Positions 17,251-26,016 of a stretch of DNA of 64,000 bases are shown in pieces. The translations under genes and the position numbers were made by a program. Position 1 is the first letter of the stretch; each line of letters begins with the position of its first letter. The stretch spans positions 124,001 to 188,000 of the forward strand of contig JAPOVK010000017.1 in the NCBI GenBank assembly GCA_026708185.1. Reading direction: 5' to 3'. The DNA is from Gammaproteobacteria bacterium (GTDB lineage: Bacteria > Pseudomonadota > Gammaproteobacteria > Pseudomonadales > Azotimanducaceae). The notes beneath the pieces are model-generated. The model ran no database searches and was not told where the DNA came from. It saw only the letters and a program-made list of their open reading frames with translations.

Positions 17251-17838
17251 CGGCGTGCAGCGAGCCAGAGGCCCCGTTGACAGGCTTCGTGCGCTCCCGT
17301 CGTCCGGAGGACCCGTAGGCGTCGGCGCGCGCCTCGTCCGTGGAGAGTGCCGGATCCGGTTGGATGCGGGCTGTCGTTCCGGGGTTCGGCTCGCCGAGGG
17401 AGCCGCATCCCCCATGCCGACGCGGTCGCGAAGCAGGGCAGCGCATCGGGCCCAGTTCGAACCTGGCCAGGAACCTGGTGGGGTCCAGTCCGTCCGGGAC
17501 GAACCAGACGACCCGACGACCGCGGCTCGGACGTCGGCGACGATGCGGCGTGGTATTCTGGCGCGGCTCGCTGCGGGGCTCCGGGGAGCAAGGGGCCCGA
17601 CGCATTGGGATTGTCGCCCCGCGAGCGAGCCTGCGGAGGGACTAGTGTTCCACCACCTGTTGTTGTCGACCCGCGCCCCTTTGCTCGGTCGGCAACGGAC
17701 GCTAGTCCCTCCACCATCCTTCCCGCGGGCCAGCGGGCGTCCGTCTACGTGTTCCGCAATCGCAGGACCGCGAAGCGGCGTCCCGAGAGGCGCCGGAAGC
17801 GTGGAGTGCTCCCTAGGCCGCGAACTACGCGTTCAAAC
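17251..17838. other. Interval with one inverted repeat, no gene seen
   Basis: No credible protein in either strand. The one structured element is an 11-bp inverted repeat, GGAGGGACTAG (17635-17645) and CTAGTCCCTCC (17702-17712), enclosing 56 bp. It could be a stem-loop or the ends of a tiny degraded element. A short GGTTCGAAC-like stretch at about 17455 was checked as a tRNA T-arm and rejected because no acceptor or anticodon stem surrounds it. Confidence 0.4.
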
Positions 17839-17988
17839 ATGTCGCGCCGGACCACGCCGATGTCTGTTCTGGAAGTGGCGGGCCTCCAGCGTGCCGGCTT
17901 CAAGGCTGCTCTCGACCGCGTGGTCCGCGGTCGCCGCCGCGTCGTCGGAGTACCAGCCGCGTCCGTGGACGGGTCGCGTAGGCACGAC

Positions 17989-18456
17989 GTGAACTGGCGG
18001 AGACGGATCGACGGGCTGCTCCACCTGCATCGCCTTTGTCTCGACAGGTTTCCGACGTCGGCACGCATCGCGAGCTTCCTCGCGGTCGGAGCCACCGGAC
18101 TCGTCGTGGACGTCGCCTTCTATCTGGGCCTCCAAGGCATCGGCGTCGAGCACCGTGTGGCGCGCTTCGTCGCCTTTTGGCCCGCTGTCACTTGGACCTG
18201 GCGCCTGAACCGGCACTTCACCTTCGTGGATCGCCCGCGCACCGCTCCCGTGATGCAATGGACCCGGTTCGTGGCCGGAAGCATGACTGGGCTGGCCGTC
18301 AACGTCGGCACCTACACCGCGCTGACGACCTTCGTCGCCGCGTTCGACCGGCATCGGCTCGTCGCCCTCGCTTGCGGGATTGTCCTCGCAAGCGTTGTCA
18401 ACTACTCGTCGGCCACCCTCTATGCCTACCGCCGCACGCGGCCGCCCTCGGGATAG
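17989..18456 (+). CDS. GtrA family membrane protein
   Basis: About 155 residues with four predicted membrane helices: FLAVGATGLVVDVAFYLGL, then FVAFWPAVTWTWRLNRHFTF (the conserved W-R-x-N-R-x-F-T-F signature of GtrA), then VAGSMTGLAVNVGTYTAL and LACGIVLASVVNYSSATLYA. GtrA proteins are thought to help flip undecaprenyl-linked sugars or otherwise act in surface-polysaccharide synthesis. The GTG at 17989 gives the usual family length; the frame stays open upstream to ATG 17839, adding 50 residues of unlikely composition. No glycosyltransferase partner is adjacent, which is unusual for gtrA. The gene looks intact despite its decayed surroundings. Confidence 0.75.
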   Translation: MNWRRRIDGLLHLHRLCLDRFPTSARIASFLAVGATGLVVDVAFYLGLQGIGVEHRVARFVAFWPAVTWTWRLNRHFTFVDRPRTAPVMQWTRFVAGSMTGLAVNVGTYTALTTFVAAFDRHRLVALACGIVLASVVNYSSATLYAYRRTRPPSG

Positions 18457-18517
18457 CGGCCGTACCCGGAAGACCGGTCAGTTCGTCCAGGGGTGCACGA
18501 CAGATTCGTGAGATCAG

Positions 18518-18700
18518 TCAACGCGAGTTGGACCGTCGGGACCAGAAGTCCCCATCGCGGCGACTGAGTTTGCAGCAGCGCAGGGCGGCGATGGCGTTGG
18601 CGCCGGGGACCGCCCAGTGCATGCCGCCCTGCTTCAGGCGGTGTCCGGTCACGTGCTTGCAGTCCGCTTCGCGGACGCGGCGGAATGGTTCGCGAAGGAC
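18518..18700 (-). pseudogene. ISKra4-like transposase C-terminal remnant
   Basis: The minus strand reads READCKHVTGHRLKQGGMHW, then AVPGANAIAALRCCKLS, followed by RRDGDFWSRR and a TGA at 18518. This is the conserved C-terminus of ISKra4-family transposases (CK-x-V-x-G-x-RLKQ-x-GM-x-W, then GANAI-ALRCC). Upstream of about 18700 the frame has no further similarity, so only the last ~60 codons survive. It lies about 240 bp from the dif-like site. Confidence 0.6.
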
Positions 18701-18830
18701 GCGCGTCCGGCCGTGCTGCCCGGATCAAGGCCGGTCGCCGGAGGCGGACGCCCGAAGGGGTGCGTTGACGCGGGCCGGACCGGCCGGACGAGTCTGGACC
18801 GCAACCCCTTTCCCGGGTTTCTCTCGCGAA

Positions 18831-18960
18831 AATCTAATTATGTTCAGGTCAATAGTAGGATATATATGTCAAAATATTCCATATTAGTATCCTATTGTCC
18901 CTAAATGAGATGAGTGGCAGGATGGAATAGTCGTTAACTTCGCATAATAGAAACTATGTC
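18831..18960. other. AT-rich island (about 32 % GC)
   Basis: By direct count 42 of 130 bases are G or C, against roughly two-thirds in the flanks. The island contains an imperfect inverted repeat (CAATAGTAGGATA at 18850-18862 and TATCCTATTG at 18888-18897) and ends in the dif-like site. Such abrupt composition is typical of foreign DNA or of replication-terminus/Xer regions. No gene is visible in it. Confidence 0.7.
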
Positions 18961-18964
18961 AAGT
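18937..18964 (+). other. dif-like: dif-like XerC/XerD recombination site
   Basis: A 28-bp site with the layout of dif: left arm ACTTCGCATAA (XerC side), 6-bp centre TAGAAA, right arm CTATGTCAAGT (XerD side). The left arm differs at one of 11 positions from common proteobacterial XerC arms (A-x-TTCGCATAA). The right arm matches the canonical TTATGTTAAAT at 8 of 11. A canonical dif usually has the more conserved XerD arm, so this may be a diverged chromosomal dif or a hybrid site left by a Xer-using mobile element. It sits at the edge of the AT-rich island. Confidence 0.55.
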
Positions 18965-19207
18965 TGAGCCGTTGATTTGGCTGACGGGTCGCGGCCCGGG
19001 ATCCAGTGTGGCGTGGCGCTTGCCAGCGACTTCGGCGTGGAGTGGGCGGCGAGGCACACGAACTAGGCACATCTCACAGGTCGACTGCGTGAGTGCGTAG
19101 GGGTGCGTCTGTGGGAACGAGCTCGAATCCCGCGACGCCGATTGCTGAATAATCAGAGACTTGTCGGACGCGTTCTACGCTTGGTCGGGGCGCCAGATGT
19201 TGATTCT

Positions 19208-21031
19208 CTAAGGGGGCGTGTACCAGATAGGCGACGAGTAGGCCCGTTCCTGGATCACGAGCGGAACCCCCTCGGGCAGTGCCTCGATGCCGTAGCGAGC
19301 GGCGTCGTAGGTCGTCCAGCGCGGCGTCGGTATCTCGATGACCCGGACGTAGTAGAAGGCTGCCGCCTCGGGGTCGAAATCCGGGTCGACCCACCGCGTT
19401 GCGAACTCGGCGGCGCCGACCGTGTTGGCGTAGGTCGCACCGGCCTCGTCCACCGTCGACGCGACCGGCTCGAGCCGGCCGTCGACACCGACCTTGCGGC
19501 CATCCGACCAAGCGACGTCGTACACCTTCTCGTGCAAGCCGCCGTCCCGGTCGCGCCAGCCCTTGACGACTTGCACGCGATCGAGGTTGGCGCCCTCGGG
19601 ATCCTTCAGCGTCCCGACTAGGAATGTCGGCACCCCGTCGTCCTGTCTCAAGGGCAGATCGGCGCCCATGGGGACACCCTTGGCGTAGCCGACGGCGGCA
19701 AGGTCGGATCGCGTGGCATCGGCCGCCTTGTAGTCCCAACCGCCGAAGAACCGCAACGTGATCCGGGGCCCGGTGCTGGCGTAGACCTCGCGGCGCTTGA
19801 ATGCCGCGAACAGTGCCTCGCGCGTATTGGCGTCGGCCCAGACCGCCGCGTAGCCCGAGCCGCTGTAGGTTGCCGCCGTCAGGGCGCGGTATGGACCCGG
19901 TTCGTTGCTGGCCATCTTGCCCCAGAAGTCGTCCTCCGCGACCGCCGCCAGACCGTTGTGGGAGTCCGTGCTGCCGATCATGCCGAACTTGAACGGATTG
20001 ACGCCGAGCGTTGCCTGCTCGGCGAGTCCGAGCTTGAGCGCGCCCCGGGCGTAGGACTGCGTCACCTCCGCGGGGGATTCGACCGGCTTGCCCGGTGCAT
20101 GCCCCCAAGTTTCGTAATCCGCGAACTCGTCGGCCGCTGAGATCAGTGGATGCGTCTCGCTGTCGCCCTTGATCTGCGTGACCTCGACCACGGGTTCCCG
20201 GGCCGCGCGTGCGGTCGCGTAGGCGGATGTCAGCGGATCGCCGCCATGGGTTCTCGGGGCGAACATCTGCCCGCGGCTCAGGTTGCTGTTGTGGGGGATG
20301 GAAATGACCTCGCTGCCGGTCAGCCTCTCGTAGGCCTCGAGGTGGGCCCAGAGGTCCTCGGGATTGGCGCTGTCGTATTTCGAGAACGGCAATGTCCGGC
20401 GCGTATGCTCGGGGCCGCCGACGAAGAGGACGTTGCGGTGCAGCATGGCTGGGTCGGTACTCGAATACTCGTAGCCGGCGAAGGTCGTGAAAGTGCCGGG
20501 GTCGTAGTGCCGTTCCGCTGCGTCGATCACCTCATGCCACACCTCTCGGCGGAAGTCGTCGTCGAGGCCGTAGCCAGTGTTCCAGGCGGCTTTTCCCGCC
20601 AAGAGCACCTTGGTTCCGGCGTTGTAGGCATCGAGATTGTCCGCGCTGAGCACTTGGGCCAGCGGCGGCGCGGACGCGAAGAAATCCGCCCAGCGCTTGG
20701 CGTCGTCCGTGGCCAAGAGTCGCTCGTCGCCGCTGGTCAAAGCCGGCAAGACGCCGAGGTTCTCGGCGTGATCGGCGATCAGGAGGAAGTCCAATGGCTG
20801 GCGCAGGCGCACATCCGCGCCGCCGGTGGCGGTGACCGGATGTCCCTTGGCGAAGCGGTAGGCCTCGTCGGGCGTCAGCCGGGTTCCCATTCCGAAGGCG
20901 TCGCCGGATAGGTAGGTGTGGACGTGCGTGTCGCCCCAGTAGACGGTGTTGGGATATGGCCCGGCGGCAGCAGCCGAGGCGAACTGTGTGGCCAGGGCGA
21001 GCACCAAGGTCGTCGAGTGTGCGGTGCGCAT
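19208..21031 (-). CDS. Secreted DUF3604 protein (PHP-like metal hydrolase fold)
   Basis: A 607-residue exported protein of the DUF3604 family. A signal peptide occupies residues 1-23 (TTLVLALATQFASAAAAG). Immediately after it comes VYWGDTHVHTYLSGDAFGMG, whose D-x-H-x-H resembles the metal-binding start of PHP phosphoesterases. Later metal-ligand candidates are DFLLIADHAENLG, ISIPHNSNLS and GMIGSTDSHNGLA. The family is common in marine gammaproteobacteria and its substrate is unknown. The gene is alone on the minus strand and divergent from the metallophosphoesterase at 21144; its promoter lies in 21032-21143. Over 100 bp downstream no neighbour is co-directional. Confidence 0.9.
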   Translation of the reverse strand: MRTAHSTTLVLALATQFASAAAAGPYPNTVYWGDTHVHTYLSGDAFGMGTRLTPDEAYRFAKGHPVTATGGADVRLRQPLDFLLIADHAENLGVLPALTSGDERLLATDDAKRWADFFASAPPLAQVLSADNLDAYNAGTKVLLAGKAAWNTGYGLDDDFRREVWHEVIDAAERHYDPGTFTTFAGYEYSSTDPAMLHRNVLFVGGPEHTRRTLPFSKYDSANPEDLWAHLEAYERLTGSEVISIPHNSNLSRGQMFAPRTHGGDPLTSAYATARAAREPVVEVTQIKGDSETHPLISAADEFADYETWGHAPGKPVESPAEVTQSYARGALKLGLAEQATLGVNPFKFGMIGSTDSHNGLAAVAEDDFWGKMASNEPGPYRALTAATYSGSGYAAVWADANTREALFAAFKRREVYASTGPRITLRFFGGWDYKAADATRSDLAAVGYAKGVPMGADLPLRQDDGVPTFLVGTLKDPEGANLDRVQVVKGWRDRDGGLHEKVYDVAWSDGRKVGVDGRLEPVASTVDEAGATYANTVGAAEFATRWVDPDFDPEAAAFYYVRVIEIPTPRWTTYDAARYGIEALPEGVPLVIQERAYSSPIWYTPP

Positions 21032-21143
21032 GGCGAAGGGCCGGTTGACGCAACAGCCACACTGTAACGTCTGCCGGCCTCCTGCGGGTCGCGACTGGTA
21101 GACCGTTGTTGCCGTATGTATGTTCTGCCGAGAGCCACCGGAG

Positions 21144-21938
21144 ATGAGCGTGCGCGTCTACCTGCTATCCGACATCCATGTCGACTACGCCGGCAACATG
21201 GACTGGCTGGCCGGTCTGTCGAACACGGACTATCACGACGACGTGCTCTTGCTGGCCGGAGACGTCTCCGATCTGCCGCGCCTGCTGGAACGCGCCCTGC
21301 GCTTGCTGGTGCGCAAGTTCGGTCGAGTTTTCTTCGTCCCCGGGAACCACGAGCTTTGGGTGCGGCGCTGCAAGACGGCGGACTCGATGGCGAAGTTCGA
21401 CAAGGTCCTGGCCATTGCCGAGGACTGCGGCGCGTCGACACGACCCTGGCAGTCGGACAGCCTGCGAATCGTGCCGCTGTTCGCGTGGTACGACTACTCG
21501 TTCGGTGCGCCCGGGGACCTGCTGACCGCCTCCTGGACGGACTTCCATGCCTGCGTCTGGGCGCGCGGAGAGAGTCCGTCGTCGATTACCGAGCGTTTCC
21601 TGGCCATGAATCCACCGTGCGACCCCGACCCCGATCGGTTCGTCATCTCGTTTTCCCATTTCCTGCCGTGGATCGACGTCATGCCCGACCACATTCCCGT
21701 ACGCCAGCGGTACTTGTATCCGGTCCTCGGGAGCCGCCGCTTGGGGTTGCAGGTGAACCGGCTTCGTCCGGACATCCACGCCTACGGCCATAGCCACGTC
21801 AACCAACGCTGCCGCATCGACGGCGTCGAGTACGTCAACAATGCCTACGGTTACCCGTCCGAGACCGGTATCAGCCGCAAGTCATTGATCTCGATTTACG
21901 GGGATGATCCGCCGATGCACGAAGAGGCAACGCGGTGA
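21144..21938 (+). CDS. Calcineurin-like metallophosphoesterase
   Basis: About 264 residues with the full metallophosphoesterase signature: YLLSDIHVDYAGN (D-x-H), LLAGDVSD (GD), VPGNHELW (GNHE) and DIHAYGHSHVN (GH-x-H), all needed to bind the dinuclear metal centre. The substrate is unknown. The ATG at 21144 follows CCGGAG and begins right before the first beta strand; an upstream in-frame ATG (21120) would add eight residues. Its stop overlaps the start of the phosphopantetheinyl transferase (GTGA), so the two are translationally coupled. Confidence 0.9.
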   Translation: MSVRVYLLSDIHVDYAGNMDWLAGLSNTDYHDDVLLLAGDVSDLPRLLERALRLLVRKFGRVFFVPGNHELWVRRCKTADSMAKFDKVLAIAEDCGASTRPWQSDSLRIVPLFAWYDYSFGAPGDLLTASWTDFHACVWARGESPSSITERFLAMNPPCDPDPDRFVISFSHFLPWIDVMPDHIPVRQRYLYPVLGSRRLGLQVNRLRPDIHAYGHSHVNQRCRIDGVEYVNNAYGYPSETGISRKSLISIYGDDPPMHEEATR

Positions 21939-22627
21939 AGTCCCTCGCGACGGCCATCGAGGGGCTGAGCCACGTCCACGATCACACCTTGCTGTCGGCA
22001 GGCGCGTGCCACGCCGTCATCGGGCGTGTCGCGGATCATCGGTCGGCGCTGTCGGACGACGAGCGCCAACACATCGGGCACGCCGTGGAGTCGCGGCAGT
22101 TGGCCTATTCGACCGGACGCTACCTGGCTAAGCGCGCACTGGCGGAACTCGACGTGCCGGTTGAGTCCATTCCGACACACCCTTCGCGTCGGCCGGTCTG
22201 GCCAGAAGGCATCGTCGGCAGCATCACCCATTCGCGCCGATACGGGATCGCCATCGTATGTAGATGTGCGGGCTTGGCAGGCGTCGGGGTCGACCTCGAA
22301 CTCGCCGGTCGGGTGACGGGAGACATCGCGGAGTCCGTCATGACCGAGGCCGAACGCGAAGCCCGCCTGGGTGACTGGCCGCCATCTGCCTACACCTCGA
22401 ACTTCAGCGCCAAGGAGGCCGTCTTCAAGGCGGTGAATCCCATCGTCGGCCTGATGGTGGGCTTCCGCGAAGTGGAGATCCATTGGCTCGCCGGGGAACG
22501 CGCATTCACCGCAAGCTACATCGGCCCCAACCGCGAGAACGCGGTCATCGACGGCGGCCGTGGCGCGGTGTTCGTGCTCGACGGCCACGTCGGTGCGCTG
22601 TTCTGGATCGACGCCAAGGGGTCTTAG
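21935..22627 (+). CDS. 4'-phosphopantetheinyl transferase (Sfp/EntD type)
   Basis: A 230-residue enzyme that moves the phosphopantetheine arm of CoA onto a Ser of a carrier protein. Family motifs: GRYLAKRALAEL (substrate-binding Arg/Lys region), VGSITHSRRYG, GVGVDLELAGR with the Mg-binding D-x-E, and FSAKEAVFKAV near residue 155. The closest type is EntD-like, 200-250 residues, which serves siderophore or polyketide carrier proteins or acyl carrier protein. No carrier protein or NRPS/PKS is in this window. It starts with GTG overlapping the previous stop by four bases. Confidence 0.88.
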   Translation: MKSLATAIEGLSHVHDHTLLSAGACHAVIGRVADHRSALSDDERQHIGHAVESRQLAYSTGRYLAKRALAELDVPVESIPTHPSRRPVWPEGIVGSITHSRRYGIAIVCRCAGLAGVGVDLELAGRVTGDIAESVMTEAEREARLGDWPPSAYTSNFSAKEAVFKAVNPIVGLMVGFREVEIHWLAGERAFTASYIGPNRENAVIDGGRGAVFVLDGHVGALFWIDAKGS

Positions 22628-22631
22628 CGGT

Positions 22632-22653
22632 TGCGCGCATTACAATGCGCGCA
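22632..22653 (+). promoter_or_regulatory. Inverted repeat overlapping a TACAAT -10 element
   Basis: Ten-base perfect arms TGCGCGCATT / AATGCGCGCA separated by AC, just after the phosphopantetheinyl transferase stop. TACAAT (22641-22646) in its centre matches five of six positions of a sigma-70 -10 box and would start transcription about 22653, ahead of the phosphatase gene. The palindrome suggests an operator or a short stem-loop. The same TACAAT hexamer appears upstream of sufB and of the aldolase gene. Confidence 0.4.
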
Positions 22654-22683
22654 CCGCTTGGTCCAAGACGGTTCCCTTTGCCC

Positions 22684-23499
22684 GTGTCCATCGAATCCGC
22701 AGAACCGCACCGGGTTAGTCCCGAGGAGCGCGCCGCGTACCTGGATTTCGCCATTGGCCTGGCGGCCAAAGCGGGGGAGGTGATCCTGCCGCAGTTCCGT
22801 CGGCGGCTCGCGATCGAAAGCAAGGCCGAGTCGGACTACGACCCGGTAACGGAGGCGGATCGTGCTGCCGAACGGGCGATGCGCGAGGCCATTCGCCGGC
22901 GCTACCCTGACCACGGCATTCTCGGCGAGGAGTTCGGTCACCGGCCGGGCGAGGGCCTGACGTGGGTGCTCGATCCCATCGATGGGACGCGCGGCTTCGT
23001 CATGGGACTGCTGCACTGGGGGACGCTGGTGGCGCTATTCGACGGCCAGCGGCCGGTCGTTGGCGTCATCCGTCAACCGGTGCTCGACGAAACCTTCGCC
23101 GGAGATGGTTCGCGTGCAGTGTTCGTCCAAGGCGGCGGGAGTCGCCCTCTCGTCGCGCGACCCTGTTCGGAGCTCGGCGACGCCCTAGCCGGCACGACCA
23201 CGCCGGACATGTTCCGCACGGCCCGGGAGCGTGAAGCCCTCGGCCGTATCGAGGGGGCCGCCCGCGGGATGCGTTACGGAACGGACTGCTACCTGTATGC
23301 GATGCTGGCCATGGGACACGCGGACCTCGTCCTCGAGACGCGCCTCAAGCCCTACGACGTGCAGGCCCTGATCCCGGTCGTCGAGGGCGCGGGCGGGGTC
23401 ATCACCGATTGGCGGGGCGGCAACCCGGCGATGGGAGGCGACGTGCTCGCCGCGGGCGACCCGCGCGTGCACGAGCAGGCGCTCGCCTGCCTGGCCTGA
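22684..23499 (+). CDS. Inositol monophosphatase family phosphatase (HisN-like)
   Basis: About 271 residues. The lithium-sensitive phosphatase motifs are in order: DYDPVTEADRAAE, GILGEEFGH, WVLDPIDGTRGF (DPIDGT metal site), and the C-terminal LKPYDVQALIPVVEGAGGVI. The 'GTDCYLYAMLAMGHADLV' region resembles histidinol-phosphatase HisN more than inositol phosphatases, so histidinol phosphate is a plausible substrate; 3'-phosphoadenosine or inositol phosphates are alternatives. GTG 22684 fits the promoter-like TACAAT upstream; the in-frame ATG at 22645 lies inside the inverted repeat. It is followed 14 bp later by the sulfatase. Confidence 0.87.
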   Translation: MSIESAEPHRVSPEERAAYLDFAIGLAAKAGEVILPQFRRRLAIESKAESDYDPVTEADRAAERAMREAIRRRYPDHGILGEEFGHRPGEGLTWVLDPIDGTRGFVMGLLHWGTLVALFDGQRPVVGVIRQPVLDETFAGDGSRAVFVQGGGSRPLVARPCSELGDALAGTTTPDMFRTAREREALGRIEGAARGMRYGTDCYLYAMLAMGHADLVLETRLKPYDVQALIPVVEGAGGVITDWRGGNPAMGGDVLAAGDPRVHEQALACLA

Positions 23500-23513
23500 G
23501 AGAAGGAGTGCGC

Positions 23514-25037
23514 ATGGCCGACCGACCGCACATCATCATCTTCAACCCGGACCAGTGGCGCGGCGATGCGTTGGGGCACGTCGGCCACCCCGCCGTGCAG
23601 ACGCCGAACCTCGATCTCTTGGCCGCCACGGACGCGGTGTCGTTCCGCCACGCGTTCGTCCAAGCGACCGTGTGCACACCGAGTCGCTGCTCGTTCATGA
23701 CCGGGTGGTATCCGCACGTTCGCGGGCATCGGACGATGCACCACATGCTGAACCCGGTCCTCGACGAGACCAACGTGCTGCAGGTGTTGCGCAACAACGG
23801 GTATACCGTGTGGTGGGGCGGCAAGAACGACCTGGTGCCTGGCCAACTCGGGTTCGAGGACCACTGCGACGTCTATTTTCGGCCGAAGCCTGAAGACTAT
23901 GAACGCTGGGGCGTCACGCCGCAGGCCGGGAACCACGGTGGCGACCTGTCCTGGCGTGGCGAACCGGGCGGCGACAACTACTACAGCTTCTTCAAGGGCA
24001 AGCTCGAAGCGCCGAGCGGACAGCCGTGGTTCGACGGCGACTGGGCGATGGTCCACGGCGCAATCGACTTCCTGCGCGCCTACCAAGGCGATGCGCCGCT
24101 GTGCCTATTCCTGCCTCTCGGCTACCCGCATCCACCCTATTGCGTAGAGGAGCCTTGGTACTCGTTGACCGAGCGCGGCGACGTACCGGCAAGGCACGTC
24201 TACGAGACGTGGGACGACAAGCCGGCGCTGCTGTCAGCCATCCGCGACGGCCAGGGCCTCACCGCCTGGACGGAATCACGCTGGCGGGAACTGCGCGCGA
24301 CCTACTACGGCATGTGCGCCCGGGTCGACCATCAGTTCGGCATGCTTACTGCGGCGCTCAAGGAGGCCGGTCTATACGACTCAAGCGCCGTCTTCGTGTT
24401 CTCCGACCACGGCGACTTCACGGGCGACTACTCCCTGGTGGAGAAGACCCAGAATACCTTCCAGGACTGCTTGAGCCGTGTGCCGTTCCTGGTCAAACCA
24501 CCCGAGGACGTGGCCTTCGTGCCGGGCGTGCGCGACCAACTCGTGGAACTGGTCGATTTCCCCGCCACCGTCTACGACCTCGCGGGCGTGGATTGCGGCT
24601 ATTGGCACTTCGGCCGGAGCTTGAGGGCCTTGCTCGGCAACCCCGATACGAACCATCGCGACGCGGTGTTCACGGAGGGTGGCCGGCTGCACGCCGAGAC
24701 GCAGGCGAACGAGCACGAGAGCCTCTCGGCCGGCACATCGCTCGGCCTGTATTCGCCGCGCATCAAGCAGCAGGTCAAGGAAGTGGGAGAGGGCGGCGCG
24801 CTACCTCACACCAAGGCGGCCATGTGCCGGACGGAGCGCTTCAAGTACGTCCGTCGGGCCTACGAGTCGGACGAACTCTACGACCTCGTCAACGACCCCG
24901 GCGAGACGCGGAACCTGATCGGCAATCGCACGCACCGGGGCGACGTAGTCGAACTCAAGGAACGCCTGCTCACTTGGTACATGGCGACCTGCGACGTCGT
25001 CCCGATGGGGACGGATCAGCGCGGCTTCGCCCGTTAG
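23514..25037 (+). CDS. Sulfatase (arylsulfatase/choline-sulfatase type)
   Basis: A 507-residue alkaline-phosphatase-superfamily sulfatase. The formylglycine motif is present as TVCTPSRCSFMTG (C-x-P-x-R, residues ~54-60). The N-terminal metal site is FNPDQWRGDALG, and FVFSDHGDFTGD supplies the second metal ligands. There is no signal peptide, so it is probably cytoplasmic, arguing for small substrates such as sulfate esters taken up by the cell. The maturase needed to make formylglycine is not in the window. ATG 23514 has a strong AGAAGGAG. It converges with the SDR gene; their stop codons overlap in TTAG. Confidence 0.92.
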   Translation: MADRPHIIIFNPDQWRGDALGHVGHPAVQTPNLDLLAATDAVSFRHAFVQATVCTPSRCSFMTGWYPHVRGHRTMHHMLNPVLDETNVLQVLRNNGYTVWWGGKNDLVPGQLGFEDHCDVYFRPKPEDYERWGVTPQAGNHGGDLSWRGEPGGDNYYSFFKGKLEAPSGQPWFDGDWAMVHGAIDFLRAYQGDAPLCLFLPLGYPHPPYCVEEPWYSLTERGDVPARHVYETWDDKPALLSAIRDGQGLTAWTESRWRELRATYYGMCARVDHQFGMLTAALKEAGLYDSSAVFVFSDHGDFTGDYSLVEKTQNTFQDCLSRVPFLVKPPEDVAFVPGVRDQLVELVDFPATVYDLAGVDCGYWHFGRSLRALLGNPDTNHRDAVFTEGGRLHAETQANEHESLSAGTSLGLYSPRIKQQVKEVGEGGALPHTKAAMCRTERFKYVRRAYESDELYDLVNDPGETRNLIGNRTHRGDVVELKERLLTWYMATCDVVPMGTDQRGFAR

Positions 25038-25975
25038 CTGATGTTCCACTCCGTGCTGGCGCGCAGTCGTTCCATGAAGGCCTCGCCGTAGGCCTCTTCG
25101 GGCGCCTCGCGCACCATCCGGTCGATCAGGTGGGCGTCGTCGCCGACGAGGATGCGCCAGCGTTCTTCGCGCACGCCGTCGAGGATGATGGCGGCCGCCT
25201 GCTCAGCGGTCGTCGGCGCATTGTCGCGGAAGCCGCGTCCGACGGTCTCCACCATCTCGATGAGCTCTTCGTCCGTGGTGTCCTCGTTGACCCAGCCGAG
25301 CGCCACGAAGCGCTCCCGCATCTGCTCCGGGTCGTCATCGCCGATGATCCGCCGCGAGTTGATGGCGATGGATGTGCCGATGTGCCCCGGCATCACCACC
25401 GATGCCTTGACGTGGGGCGCGTTGTTGGCGAAGTCCGTGACCAACGCTTCGGTGAAGCCCTTGACCGCGAACTTGGCGGCGCTGTAGGCGGAGTGCGCAC
25501 TCTGCGGCCCGAGGCTTGCCCAGAAACCGTTCACGCTGCTCGTATTGATCATGTGCGCGTCGGGGCTGGCGACGAGGAGCGGAATGAAGGCGCGCGCGCA
25601 GTTGTACACCCCGAACCAGCAGATGTTGAACGTGCGTTCCCACTCGTCGCGGTTGCCGTCCACGAAACTGGATCCGCCGCCGATGCCGGCATTGTTGAAC
25701 AGCAGGTCGATGTGGTCGGTATCGTGAGCCGACTTGACGGCGTCGCGGAAATCGTTGACGTCCTCCTCGTTGGCGACGTCGCAGCGGTGAATGCTCACGA
25801 CGCGGCCCTGTGAAGCCTCCTGCTCGCACAGCCGCTGGGTCTCGGCGAGGTTGTCCTCGAGCACGTCGCAGGTCGCCACGTCGCAGCCCTCCGCCACCAA
25901 CTGTCGACACAGCGCACGGCCCATACCCGTACCACCGCCGGTGACGACCGCGAGCTTGCCTCCGAATTCCTTCAT
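25034..25975 (-). CDS. Short-chain dehydrogenase/reductase
   Basis: A 313-residue NAD(P)-dependent SDR. It starts with the Rossmann motif VVTGGGTGMGRALC (TGxxxGxG), then LLFNNAGIGGG (NNAG), the catalytic Ser in MINTSSVNG and the YSAAKFAVKG catalytic Tyr/Lys. The longer C-terminal third (about 60 residues past the usual core) is a feature of a subgroup seen in fatty-acid and steroid catabolism. The ATG at 25975 has AGGAG five bases upstream. The acyl-CoA dehydrogenase stop lies about 40 bp upstream on the same strand, suggesting a two-gene operon. The frame is open upstream to 26437 but that part is a shadow of the dehydrogenase. Confidence 0.93.
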   Translation of the reverse strand: MKEFGGKLAVVTGGGTGMGRALCRQLVAEGCDVATCDVLEDNLAETQRLCEQEASQGRVVSIHRCDVANEEDVNDFRDAVKSAHDTDHIDLLFNNAGIGGGSSFVDGNRDEWERTFNICWFGVYNCARAFIPLLVASPDAHMINTSSVNGFWASLGPQSAHSAYSAAKFAVKGFTEALVTDFANNAPHVKASVVMPGHIGTSIAINSRRIIGDDDPEQMRERFVALGWVNEDTTDEELIEMVETVGRGFRDNAPTTAEQAAAIILDGVREERWRILVGDDAHLIDRMVREAPEEAYGEAFMERLRASTEWNIS

Positions 25976-26016
25976 GTCTTCTCCTAAGGGGATCGCACCA
26001 GTCGTGGCGCGTTGAA

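Noticed and set aside
17440-17480. GGTTCGAA-like motif considered as part of a tRNA
   Set aside because: No acceptor stem, anticodon loop or CCA end can be drawn around it.
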